12,325 bases of DNA from Anaerolineae bacterium (lineage in GTDB: Bacteria > Chloroflexota > Anaerolineae > B4-G1 > SLSP01), in assembly GCA_016927095.1 (NCBI GenBank), contig JAFGNI010000034.1, forward strand, positions 1 through 12,325, read 5' to 3'. The position numbers and the translations under genes were made by a program. The notes under the pieces were generated by a model. It ran no database searches and was not told the DNA's origin. It worked only from the letters and a program-made list of their open reading frames with translations. Shown one piece after another: positions 6,139 to 12,325 of the stretch (its first letter is position 1; each line of letters opens with the position of its first letter).

Positions 6139-6876
6139 ATGATGAGCAACGACAAGACTAGCATTGTGTTCTTTGATGCCCACGCCGCCGACATGATCAA
6201 CAGCTCAGCGGGTACCATCGCGAACTATGCCAAGGCCGGGCATCGCGTCACGCTGGTGACGCTCACGCCGGGCGAGAAGGGCTACGCCTTCTACGAGGGA
6301 CTTGAGATCACCGCGGAGCAGTATCTTCAAGGCAAAATCGATATGTGGGAGAGCGCGGGTGAGATCCTGGGTGTTACTGATGTTCGAACCCTCAAATGGA
6401 AAGATGGCGAATTGCCCTACAACGATGAGGTGATCAACACCTGCTGTGACATCATGCGGGAAGTCCAAGCAGACATTGTGGTCACCCATTGGAAGGGCTC
6501 CATCCATAAGGACCATATCAACACCTACAAGAACGTGATGGATGCTGTATTTCTGGCGGGCCTGCCGGGCTACGAGCGCGAGTACCCCGCGCACAGGGTC
6601 AAGCAAGTCTACTACACCGACAACTGGGAGGATTGGGAGGACTACGAGCCCGATACCTATGTTGATATCAGCGACACTATGGATCTCAAGCTCCAGGCAC
6701 TAGACAAGCTCCTGCAGATCACGCGCGAACTGGGCCTCGAGGGCGGTTTCGACTACAAGGGGTTCTACCAGGCCCTGGCCAAGATGCGGGGATGTCTCTC
6801 CCGTAACTTCGCGTATGCAGAGTGTTACCTGACGTTGTACAAACCGCACAAACGGGTCAAGCTCCTGCCCAGCTGA
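6139..6876 (+). CDS. PIG-L/LmbE-family protein, GalB-like motif variant
   Basis: PIG-L proteins are zinc hydrolases that usually remove N-acetyl groups from GlcNAc conjugates (MshB, BshB). In this 245-residue protein the usual AHPDDE motif is AHAADM (14-19). His15 and Asp18 match two zinc ligands, and HKDH at 123-126 supplies the third (His126). The general-base Asp is Ala17 and the Glu is Met19. A comparable AHxAD motif is, from memory, typical of the 4-oxalomesaconate hydratase (GalB) branch; the following AGTIANYAKAGHRVTLVTLTPGEKG and the C-terminal SRNFAYAECY also recall it. It is therefore likely a metal enzyme with altered chemistry, not certainly a deacetylase. It follows the GNAT gene by 27 bp. 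AAAGGGG at 6129-6135 fits either ATG 6139 or, with better spacing, ATG 6142. Cytoplasmic; no signal peptide. Confidence 0.85.
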   Translation: MMSNDKTSIVFFDAHAADMINSSAGTIANYAKAGHRVTLVTLTPGEKGYAFYEGLEITAEQYLQGKIDMWESAGEILGVTDVRTLKWKDGELPYNDEVINTCCDIMREVQADIVVTHWKGSIHKDHINTYKNVMDAVFLAGLPGYEREYPAHRVKQVYYTDNWEDWEDYEPDTYVDISDTMDLKLQALDKLLQITRELGLEGGFDYKGFYQALAKMRGCLSRNFAYAECYLTLYKPHKRVKLLPS

Positions 6877-6926
6877 TCTATGTCTTTGGGTCGCACCCGG
6901 TGAAACGTTGAGGCACATCCGGAGTC

Positions 6927-7018
6927 GATCAACAAGCGTACGTGTAGCCCGTCGCAGGGATGCACAGGACGCGGCATGACGGGCAGACCAGAGGCCCTAG
7001 ATCACTACGACGATCCTC
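6927..7018 (+). repeat. 92-bp imperfect direct repeat, copy B
   Basis: This is the partner of 928-1019 (76 of 92 identical, no gaps), in the same orientation and at an offset of 5999 bases. It starts 50 bases after the stop of the PIG-L gene, on the far side of the divergent importer and GNAT/PIG-L locus from copy A. On the other strand it lies downstream of the small membrane-protein gene. The reading frame shared with copy A is preceded here by a TGA at 6901-6903, so if coding it is not joined to the PIG-L gene. Confidence 0.75.
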
Positions 7019-7032
7019 CCGCGGGTCTTTTT
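6986..7032 (+). terminator. Weak candidate terminator of the GNAT/PIG-L operon
   Basis: GACC (6986-6989) and GAGG (6991-6994) can pair with CCTC (7015-7018) and GGTC (7024-7027), with unpaired bases between, and five T follow at 7028-7032. The stem is interrupted and copy A of the repeat lacks the T-run, so this is tentative. No better terminator is visible after the PIG-L gene. Confidence 0.3.
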
Positions 7033-7040
7033 GCCCCCCA

Positions 7041-7136
7041 TCAGGGCTTCCGCCTTCTGCGGCTCAGTAAGACTAAGATTGGAGCAAGAAGGAGAAACAA
7101 CCCACCGAAGAGAAGTATCCATTGCGTTGCGTCCAT
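7041..7136 (-). CDS. 31-residue single-pass membrane protein
   Basis: The minus strand has an ATG at 7136 with AAGGAG (7144-7149) seven bases upstream, an ideal ribosome binding site, and runs 31 codons to a TGA at 7043-7041. The product starts MDATQW, has an almost unbroken hydrophobic stretch of about 19 residues (ILLFGGLFLLLAPILVLL), then SRRRRKP. That gives an acidic, short outside end and an arginine-rich inside end: a signal-anchor or tail with the basic end in the cytoplasm. The codons look real, and the architecture is far better than chance. It lies 114 bases after the stop of the hydrolase gene on the same strand and may be the last gene of that operon. I recognise no family. Small proteins of this shape often modulate membrane partners, but no partner can be named here. 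Confidence 0.65.
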   Translation of the reverse strand: MDATQWILLFGGLFLLLAPILVLLSRRRRKP

Positions 7137-7250
7137 ATTGTAACTCCTTCCGGGTCTGCGTACCTCTGCACTAAGACGTCCTATTCGGTAATCCGGCCAT
7201 GGGAGGGGTCCGCCAACGGTCTGTAGCCCATCGGGGCGGGTGACCAGGCC

Positions 7251-9299
7251 CTAGCGTATGACCATCGCCGTCAGGGCAGGCAGGAAGAGCTGTTCGTACA
7301 GGGCCTCGTGCTCGTCGGCCGGCGAGATAAGCAACACAAAGCACGCCTTTTCGCCATCCTCGGCCAGTGCTAGATCGGCCGGATGGCCCTGGATCTCAAG
7401 CGCATACAGATCCCAGGTCAGGCTGCCGATGTCGGCGCGGATCGTCGGTTGCAGCTCCGGCGCCAGTCCGAGCTGTCCCGCCAGACCGCCGAACAGCTCG
7501 GCTGCGGTGACCGGCTGGGCTTCCAGGACGAAGTAGGCAGGATCGGTAGCCGAGTTTGCCCGGGCCAGATTTGCCGGCGCGAGCTCTTGCCAGCCGGCGG
7601 GCACCAGGCCACGGAAGCCGCGCGCCTCGTCGACGAACGGGTCCAGCGCGATCTCTGCCACCGGCAGGCGAAACACCAGGCCCGGCATCTCGTCTAGGCA
7701 AGTGGCATCGGGTGCTTGTCCCGGGTTATCGAGAAAGGCCAGCATCATGGCCGCGGCACAGTCGCTGCTGCCCAGCAGGCTGTGGCCCACGCCGGGGAAG
7801 GTGTAGAGGTAGGCATGGGTCAGTTGTTCGGCCGCCACGTCGGCCACCCGCGGCGGGACAGTAGGATCGAACTCACCTGACAGGAGAAGCGTAGGGATGT
7901 CGCCAGTGACCGGCTCGGTCACCCAATCACCCAGGTGCTCGACGCCCCACAGCTGGCAGGGCTGCAGCATCACTTCGTCGATCAGATCCTCAACAACCAA
8001 CGCCACCTCCGGATATAGGCCTTCAGTGTCGGCCATATCTGCCGCGGTGAAGTCCGCCAACTCGGTGCAGATGACCGAGTTGTACATGCCGTCCGCCAGG
8101 TTGAACTTGAACATGAACTGGGACTGGATCAACGCCAACAGGCTGAAATCACCCTCGACCATGTCGTAGATAGCGCCGGGCAGGAGGGGCAAGATGGCGC
8201 TCACGTACAGCAGATCACGGGTCTGGGCGATTAGCCTCTCTCCTGTCAGGAGCAGGTCATAGACCTCGGCGGTATCTGGATCCTGGAGCTGCACTGTTGC
8301 GGGCTCAACGTTCAGTTCGTGGACGAGGTCAAAGTAAACATGCTCTAGATCGGGGTAGGTCTCGTTGCAGGCTGCGTCGTCCCGGCAACGGGTGAACAAC
8401 AGCCGCAGGGCGTGGTCCGTGGCGTGTGCTTTGTACAGCATGTTTGGCTCGTGGCGCAGGGGCGAGACCGCGTCGAGGATGGCGCTGCGCACCCGTTCTG
8501 GGTAGTCACGCATGATGTGTTGGGCCAGCAAGGATCCATACGAGCCGCCATAGAGGTTGACCTGGTCATAACCCAGCGCGTCGACCACGGCTACGATGTC
8601 AGCTGCGTTTTCGACGCTGTTGTAGGCGGCCAGATAGACGCCCGACTCGACAAAGCGCTCCCGGCAGGCGGCCCAGGCGGCCAGCTTGCGCGCCTCCTCT
8701 TCCTCGTCGCCGAGGTTCTTGTTCAGCAGGTCCAGCTTGAGTGCGGACATCTCATCGCACCGCAGGAACGGTGTCGAGTAGCGCGTGCCCCGCTGTTCCA
8801 CGAGCACGATGTCCCGCTCCGCCCAGAAGCCTTCTGTTCTTGGAGTGGCCAGGAGCTGCACAAAGCTCGTCAACGCCGAGTCGCCCGGCCCACCGGCCAA
8901 CATCACCAATGGGTCAGGGGCGGGATCGTCGCTGGCACTGTGGATCACGGCCACGGCTAGGCGAATGGCGCGTCCTTCTGCTCCGCCCCCGCGGGATGGG
9001 TCACGTACTTCGGGCACGGTCACATGCCCACAGGTGATGTGTTGACCCTCGATCGCCCCCGGTGGCAGATCCATGGGGCAAGGCGCTTCCTCCCAGGCCG
9101 ACTCCGGGTGCTTCCCACTCGCCGAAGGTCGCTGAGCTTGTGCTGGGTTCCCGGGGGGCACTGGCTGGGCCCAGGCCGCCGGCTCCGGCACCGCTTCCGC
9201 CGGCGTAGGTGCAGGTGTAGGTGTGGCCCCTCCGCCACAAGCTACCACCCCCAGCAGTACGGCAAACAGGACCAAAAGGATCAGGATCTTCGAATGCAT
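7251..9299 (-). CDS. Secreted lipoprotein alpha/beta hydrolase (TAP/proline iminopeptidase-like)
   Basis: This 682-residue alpha/beta-hydrolase resembles tripeptidyl/prolyl aminopeptidases of the S33/TAP group, which cut N-terminal residues from peptides. The signal peptide ends in VVAC with Cys21, then a TPTPAPTP linker, so it should be lipid-anchored outside the membrane. The oxyanion-region motif LAGGPGDSA is at 134-142, and QRGTRYS follows the next strand. The nucleophile is Ser253 in GGSYGS, the acid probably Asp478 in SGEFDPTVPP, and the base His506 in GVGHSLLG. Many paired cysteines fit an extracytoplasmic location. Residues about 540-682 form an extra C-terminal region beyond the usual TAP C-terminal domain that I do not recognise. 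The start has AGGAGG inside the last codons of the preceding small gene, whose stop is one base away, so the two are translationally coupled. Exact substrate is unknown. Confidence 0.9.
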   Translation of the reverse strand: MHSKILILLVLFAVLLGVVACGGGATPTPAPTPAEAVPEPAAWAQPVPPGNPAQAQRPSASGKHPESAWEEAPCPMDLPPGAIEGQHITCGHVTVPEVRDPSRGGGAEGRAIRLAVAVIHSASDDPAPDPLVMLAGGPGDSALTSFVQLLATPRTEGFWAERDIVLVEQRGTRYSTPFLRCDEMSALKLDLLNKNLGDEEEEARKLAAWAACRERFVESGVYLAAYNSVENAADIVAVVDALGYDQVNLYGGSYGSLLAQHIMRDYPERVRSAILDAVSPLRHEPNMLYKAHATDHALRLLFTRCRDDAACNETYPDLEHVYFDLVHELNVEPATVQLQDPDTAEVYDLLLTGERLIAQTRDLLYVSAILPLLPGAIYDMVEGDFSLLALIQSQFMFKFNLADGMYNSVICTELADFTAADMADTEGLYPEVALVVEDLIDEVMLQPCQLWGVEHLGDWVTEPVTGDIPTLLLSGEFDPTVPPRVADVAAEQLTHAYLYTFPGVGHSLLGSSDCAAAMMLAFLDNPGQAPDATCLDEMPGLVFRLPVAEIALDPFVDEARGFRGLVPAGWQELAPANLARANSATDPAYFVLEAQPVTAAELFGGLAGQLGLAPELQPTIRADIGSLTWDLYALEIQGHPADLALAEDGEKACFVLLISPADEHEALYEQLFLPALTAMVIR

Positions 9300-9300
9300 G

Positions 9301-9543
9301 CTATCCTCCTTCTTTGGCCTCCAGACGTTGTACAGTCAACAGAGGCAAACCCAGGTCGCGGATCTTGTGCAATAGGCCGTGTAGAGCGGCCTGATCGGCG
9401 ACAGAGCCGATCAGCAGTGTCTCATCGTCGTCTACGGGCGTGATGGAAAAGCCGTCGAACCAGTCGGACCACCTCAGGTCAAGGTTCCCCTTTACCCGAA
9501 TCTTGTACAGTCCTCGCCCGCTGAATCGCCGTACGTCGCTCAT
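9301..9543 (-). CDS. Small conserved-looking protein, 80 residues, coupled to the hydrolase
   Basis: The product starts MSDVRRFSGRGLYKIRVKGN, continues LDLRWSDWFDGFSI, and ends VADQAALHGLLHKIRDLGL then PLLTVQRLEAKEGG. I recall this pattern (strand, RWSDWFDG turn, ADQAALHGLL helix) from many short uncharacterised proteins of Chloroflexota and Actinomycetota, some next to hydrolases, but no function is known. It may be a small alpha/beta fold with a ligand- or partner-binding role. The frame is open to 9648, but I place the start at ATG 9543, because GAGGTG precedes it by six bases and the upstream part reads through a likely promoter. Its stop is one base from the hydrolase ATG. No signal peptide or membrane segment, so it is probably cytoplasmic although its partner is exported. 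Confidence 0.8.
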   Translation of the reverse strand: MSDVRRFSGRGLYKIRVKGNLDLRWSDWFDGFSITPVDDDETLLIGSVADQAALHGLLHKIRDLGLPLLTVQRLEAKEGG

Positions 9544-9612
9544 GGTTTGCACCTCTGTGAGGCCGTAACTCTCTACAGCCATAGCCAATCCCGGCAACAC
9601 GAACCTGCCCAT

Positions 9613-9642
9613 AGCATACCCCACGCGTGGGTGAGCCGTCAT
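9613..9642 (-). promoter_or_regulatory. Candidate promoter with a perfect 12-bp palindrome between its boxes
   Basis: On the minus strand ATGACG (9642-9637) and TATGCT (9618-9613) are 18 bases apart, four of six matches each. The spacer holds the perfect palindrome CCCACGCGTGGG (9620-9631), well placed for a dimeric repressor. It lies about 70 bases before the start of the small protein gene and 40 bases past the terminator of the upstream regulator gene. The palindrome is seen; the promoter is modest and the operator role inferred. Confidence 0.4.
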
Positions 9643-9685
9643 CCCCATTCCTGGTGATTAGGGGTGGTGATCAAGGGCAAACGAG

Positions 9686-9710
9686 AGCCCCCACCAAAGC
9701 GGCGGGGGCT
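9686..9710 (-). terminator. Hairpin terminator of the LuxR-type regulator gene
   Basis: AGCCCCC (9686-9692) pairs with GGGGGCT (9704-9710); after an A-C mismatch, CC (9694-9695) and GG (9701-9702) extend the stem to a five-base loop. It lies about 40 bases past the regulator's stop and on the minus strand is followed by CTCTCGTTTG. The T content is modest, but position and strength fit a terminator separating the regulator from the hydrolase operon. Confidence 0.65.
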
Positions 9711-9747
9711 GGAAGGTTGGCCCGGCAAACCGGTGGCGGTTTTCGAC

Positions 9748-12325
9748 TCAGTCCAGCAAGCCCAGCCCTCTGGCTTGCTCCACAGCCTCCATCCGGCTGT
9801 GGACACCCAGCTTGCCGTAGATGCTCTTGACGTGGGATCGCAATGTATTCACCGACACCACCAGCTCTTCTGCCATCTCCGCATGCGAGAGATGGGTCGT
9901 CAGCAGCCGCAGCACCTCGGCCTCACGAGGGCTCAGCGGTTCGATCAGGGGTGACCGAACTCCCTCGGAGATGGTTGACCGTGTTGCGGCTCTCATCGCC
10001 TCCTCCTCCAGCGTCGATAGCAGCCTGCCCGCATAGTCGACGCTTATCCCTTGGACAACGGCCCGGCGCAGCAGCCACCCTATCTGAGGCCCCTCATCGA
10101 TGAAGGTGCGCACATATCCCTCCGGCTCGCCGAGGGCCAGTGCGCGTTCCAGTGCAGCCAGGGCCCGTTCTTCTTTGTTCTGCGCATGAAAGGCCAGCGC
10201 CTGTAGGACCAACATCTCAATCACATAGTTCATCGCTCCTGCCGATTCTGTTAGCTCTGCGAGGCGTGTTAGCAGCCTTGAGGCTTCCTCGAACCTACCT
10301 TGGGCGATGAGGACCCGCGCTAGGGCGCTGTACTCATCTGTGTGCTGATAATCCAGTTCATCGCCGGCATGCAGCCCGCTCTCCTGCGCCCAATGGGACG
10401 CCAGCGCCAAGGCTCGCTCGGCCAACCACATACGTGCTTGGTGAGCTGCCATATGAGCACCGAACCAGGGTGATAGCCCGCTCGCGGCTTGCTTGGCCCT
10501 CTGCATCGCTTCCTGCGCGCCGTCCGGCTCTCCGATCGCCAGGAGTGCTCTCGCCTGACGCCGGTAGCCCAGCGCCAACCCCTCTTGCCACCCCCATTGC
10601 TCACTCAACTTGACGCCTTCTCTCGCACAGCGCAACGCACCATCTAAGTCATTCCACTCGCGCAGTACCTGACTCATGATATTGTGCCCACTCGCTGCAA
10701 CTGGCAACTGCCGTCCGCCCCGCCTAACGTGCTCTTCGGCAAGCCGCTGCGCCTCCCGGCAGGTAGTTACAGTCTTGCGCAGTTGTCCCTGTGCCAACTG
10801 CACTGAAGCCAGGGCGCATAGGGCTTCCACGGCCATGAGATCATCACCTGCTGTCCGAGTGATGGCCAGGGCCCGGTCCAAGGCCTGGTAAGCAGCGGCG
10901 AGGTCGCCACTCCATCGGAGCACAGAGCCCAGGAGGTCAGCAGCCAGAGCCCGCACCGCCATGTCTTCGTCAGGTAGTTGTTCGAGCGCCTCGCGGCTCA
11001 ACCGTACCGCGCAGGACATGTCTCCCTGGAGTGCTGCAACGTAGCCTCGAATGGCAGCGATATGACCTGCTATGTGGCGCTCTTCGGCTGCACTCAGGAC
11101 AGATCCCTCGGCATGCCTCGCGTCGCTCAATGTCTCGACTGCAGTTCCAGCACTGGCCAGCCGCAACTCCGCAGCCTCCAGTAGGCCAGCGAACACCAAC
11201 ACCCAGGCATGCGCGATGCACAGCCAAGGCTGAGAGCTCACTGCTTCGTCGGGCAGTGCTTCTATCGATTTCGCCAGGGCCGTCAACTCACCGTGATCCA
11301 TCACGGCCAGGACATTCTGTCTGGCCGTGCGTGCCACCCGTTCGACGTCGCCTGCCGCCAGCGCGTGCCCCACCGCCTCAGAGATCAACCCCTGCTTTTC
11401 GTACCAGGCACTTGCCCGGCTGTGCAGCGTGGATATGAGCTCGTGGTACTCCTGCTCCAGCCGGCTACGTAGCAGATCGGCAAAAAGACGATGATACCGG
11501 TACCAACGCCGCTCATCGTCGAGGGGAACGAGAAAGAGATTGGCCTGCTCCAACTGCTCCAGGATGGGTTGGCTGTCCTCTCTATGCGTCATGGCAGTCG
11601 TCTCTCGACCGTTGGGGGCTTTGGCTATGCCGAAACGCACGGCGTTGCACAGGGAAGCCGTGAGGCGCTCGAGAATTGAGGTCTGCAGCAAGAACTCCTG
11701 GATGCCGGGGGGTTGGCGGTTCAGAACCTCTTCCAGCAGGTAGTCCAGAATGAAGCGATGGCTGCCGCTGAAAGCGCTTACGAAAGACCTTGGATCGCGA
11801 CCTCGCATTGACAAGGCCGCCAATTGCAGGCCTGCGATCCAGCCTTCGGTGCGGGCGCCCAGGGCAGCAACGTCCTCTGGGGCCAGATCCAACCCCATCG
11901 AATCGCTGAGGAAAGCAACCGTTTCGGCAGCGGTGAAGCGCAGGTCATCCATGCGGATTTCGACAAGCCGGCCACGCGCGCGCCATCGGGCCAGTGGCCA
12001 GGGTGGGTCCGCCCGGCTGGAGACAACCAAGTGCATCTGCGCCGGCGCATGCTCCACGAGGAAGATGAGCTGTTCATGGATCTGCGGGTTGGTGATGACG
12101 TGCAAGTCATCGATAATGAGGGCGAAGGGTTTGGGAGCGCCGGCGATTTGGTTGATTAGCTGACTTAGCAGCATCTCGTTGGGGAGGGCGCGAGGCACCT
12201 GAAGCGCATCTGCGACGTTTGTGTCCATGCCGTCGACTAGCTTCTGCAGCGCGGCAATGATATAGATCCAGAAGCGCGTTGGCTCGTTGTCCCGGTCATC
12301 CAGCGAGAGCCAGGACACAGCGTGC
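9748..12325 (-). CDS. LuxR-family, MalT-like (LAL) transcriptional regulator, N-terminus beyond the window
   Basis: Large ATP-binding regulators of this type combine a STAND NTPase, a helical-repeat sensor and a C-terminal LuxR DNA-binding domain. The frame is open to the right edge; the visible part has about 858 codons. It begins HAVSWLSLDDRDNEPTRFW, the stretch that normally follows the Walker A loop, so roughly the first 60 residues are missing, and the GTG at 12318 is an internal valine. Walker B is FALIIDDLH (about residues 65-73 counted from that GTG), and SRADPPWPLARWRARGRL and LRFTAAE are the usual landmarks. An arm with EGWIAGLQLAALS follows, then several hundred residues of alpha-helical TPR-like repeats rich in Ala and Leu. 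The last ~62 residues are the helix-turn-helix, LSPREAEVLRLL to VNTLRSHVKSIYGKLGV. It ends in its own terminator. Inducer and targets are unknown; the hydrolase operon just downstream is one candidate. Confidence 0.92.
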   Translation of the reverse strand, partial: HAVSWLSLDDRDNEPTRFWIYIIAALQKLVDGMDTNVADALQVPRALPNEMLLSQLINQIAGAPKPFALIIDDLHVITNPQIHEQLIFLVEHAPAQMHLVVSSRADPPWPLARWRARGRLVEIRMDDLRFTAAETVAFLSDSMGLDLAPEDVAALGARTEGWIAGLQLAALSMRGRDPRSFVSAFSGSHRFILDYLLEEVLNRQPPGIQEFLLQTSILERLTASLCNAVRFGIAKAPNGRETTAMTHREDSQPILEQLEQANLFLVPLDDERRWYRYHRLFADLLRSRLEQEYHELISTLHSRASAWYEKQGLISEAVGHALAAGDVERVARTARQNVLAVMDHGELTALAKSIEALPDEAVSSQPWLCIAHAWVLVFAGLLEAAELRLASAGTAVETLSDARHAEGSVLSAAEERHIAGHIAAIRGYVAALQGDMSCAVRLSREALEQLPDEDMAVRALAADLLGSVLRWSGDLAAAYQALDRALAITRTAGDDLMAVEALCALASVQLAQGQLRKTVTTCREAQRLAEEHVRRGGRQLPVAASGHNIMSQVLREWNDLDGALRCAREGVKLSEQWGWQEGLALGYRRQARALLAIGEPDGAQEAMQRAKQAASGLSPWFGAHMAAHQARMWLAERALALASHWAQESGLHAGDELDYQHTDEYSALARVLIAQGRFEEASRLLTRLAELTESAGAMNYVIEMLVLQALAFHAQNKEERALAALERALALGEPEGYVRTFIDEGPQIGWLLRRAVVQGISVDYAGRLLSTLEEEAMRAATRSTISEGVRSPLIEPLSPREAEVLRLLTTHLSHAEMAEELVVSVNTLRSHVKSIYGKLGVHSRMEAVEQARGLGLLD

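Noticed and set aside
8412..8960. Plus-strand ORF of 182 codons inside the hydrolase gene
   Set aside because: It is antisense to the catalytic core of the hydrolase and has no ribosome binding site or family features.
9544..9648. 35-residue N-terminal extension of the 80-residue protein
   Set aside because: It runs through a likely promoter and palindrome, looks unlike the rest of the protein, and ATG 9543 has a good ribosome binding site.
12316..12318. GTG at 12318 as the start of the LuxR regulator
   Set aside because: It is the internal valine of the conserved VSWLSLDDRDN stretch; the frame continues to the window edge and the Walker A region is missing.

Overview
The window is GC-rich and compactly arranged. 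Its gene families are a carbohydrate ABC importer with a low-complexity-linker lipoprotein, a Pro/Thr-rich-linker lipoprotein hydrolase, a MalT-type LuxR regulator and a DUF1801 protein. This mix fits a heterotrophic soil or sediment bacterium. My best guess is a member of the Chloroflexota (Anaerolineae-like), but this is inference from protein style, not from a marker gene. No rRNA, tRNA, CRISPR array or transposase is visible.

Left part (1-1221). A DUF1801 gene on the minus strand runs off the left edge. It has a near-consensus sigma-70 promoter and a bulged hairpin in its leader. Pointing the other way is a small 34-codon ORF with its own promoter and a very strong ribosome binding site. 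It is followed by copy A of a 92-bp element and by two hairpins that end the transporter operon from the other side.

Centre (1222-6876). This is a divergent locus. Leftward from one consensus promoter (TTGACA, 17 bp, TATAAT) run two CUT1-type permeases overlapping by one base, a possible 19-codon leader ORF, and a lipoprotein solute-binding protein of the LplA/DUF3502 type. Rightward run a tandem-GNAT acetyltransferase and a PIG-L/LmbE-fold protein 27 bp apart. The working model is uptake of an oligosaccharide or amino-sugar conjugate by the importer, with acyl-group chemistry (acetyl transfer and amide or related cleavage) by the two enzymes. No ATPase is encoded here, so the importer would need a shared ATPase from elsewhere. 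Copy B of the 92-bp element lies just after the PIG-L gene, so two direct repeats almost exactly 6 kb apart bracket the divergent locus.

Right part (7041-12325, all minus strand). A MalT-like LuxR regulator, whose N-terminus is beyond the right edge, ends at a hairpin terminator. Next comes a promoter-like region carrying a perfect 12-bp palindrome. It precedes an 80-residue small protein, coupled by a 1-base gap to a secreted lipoprotein alpha/beta hydrolase of the TAP/proline-iminopeptidase type, and then a 31-residue single-pass membrane protein.

The items most worth a second look are the paired 92-bp element, the short genes and leader ORFs, the altered active-site motif of the PIG-L protein, and the divergent transporter-acetyltransferase-deacetylase-fold arrangement.
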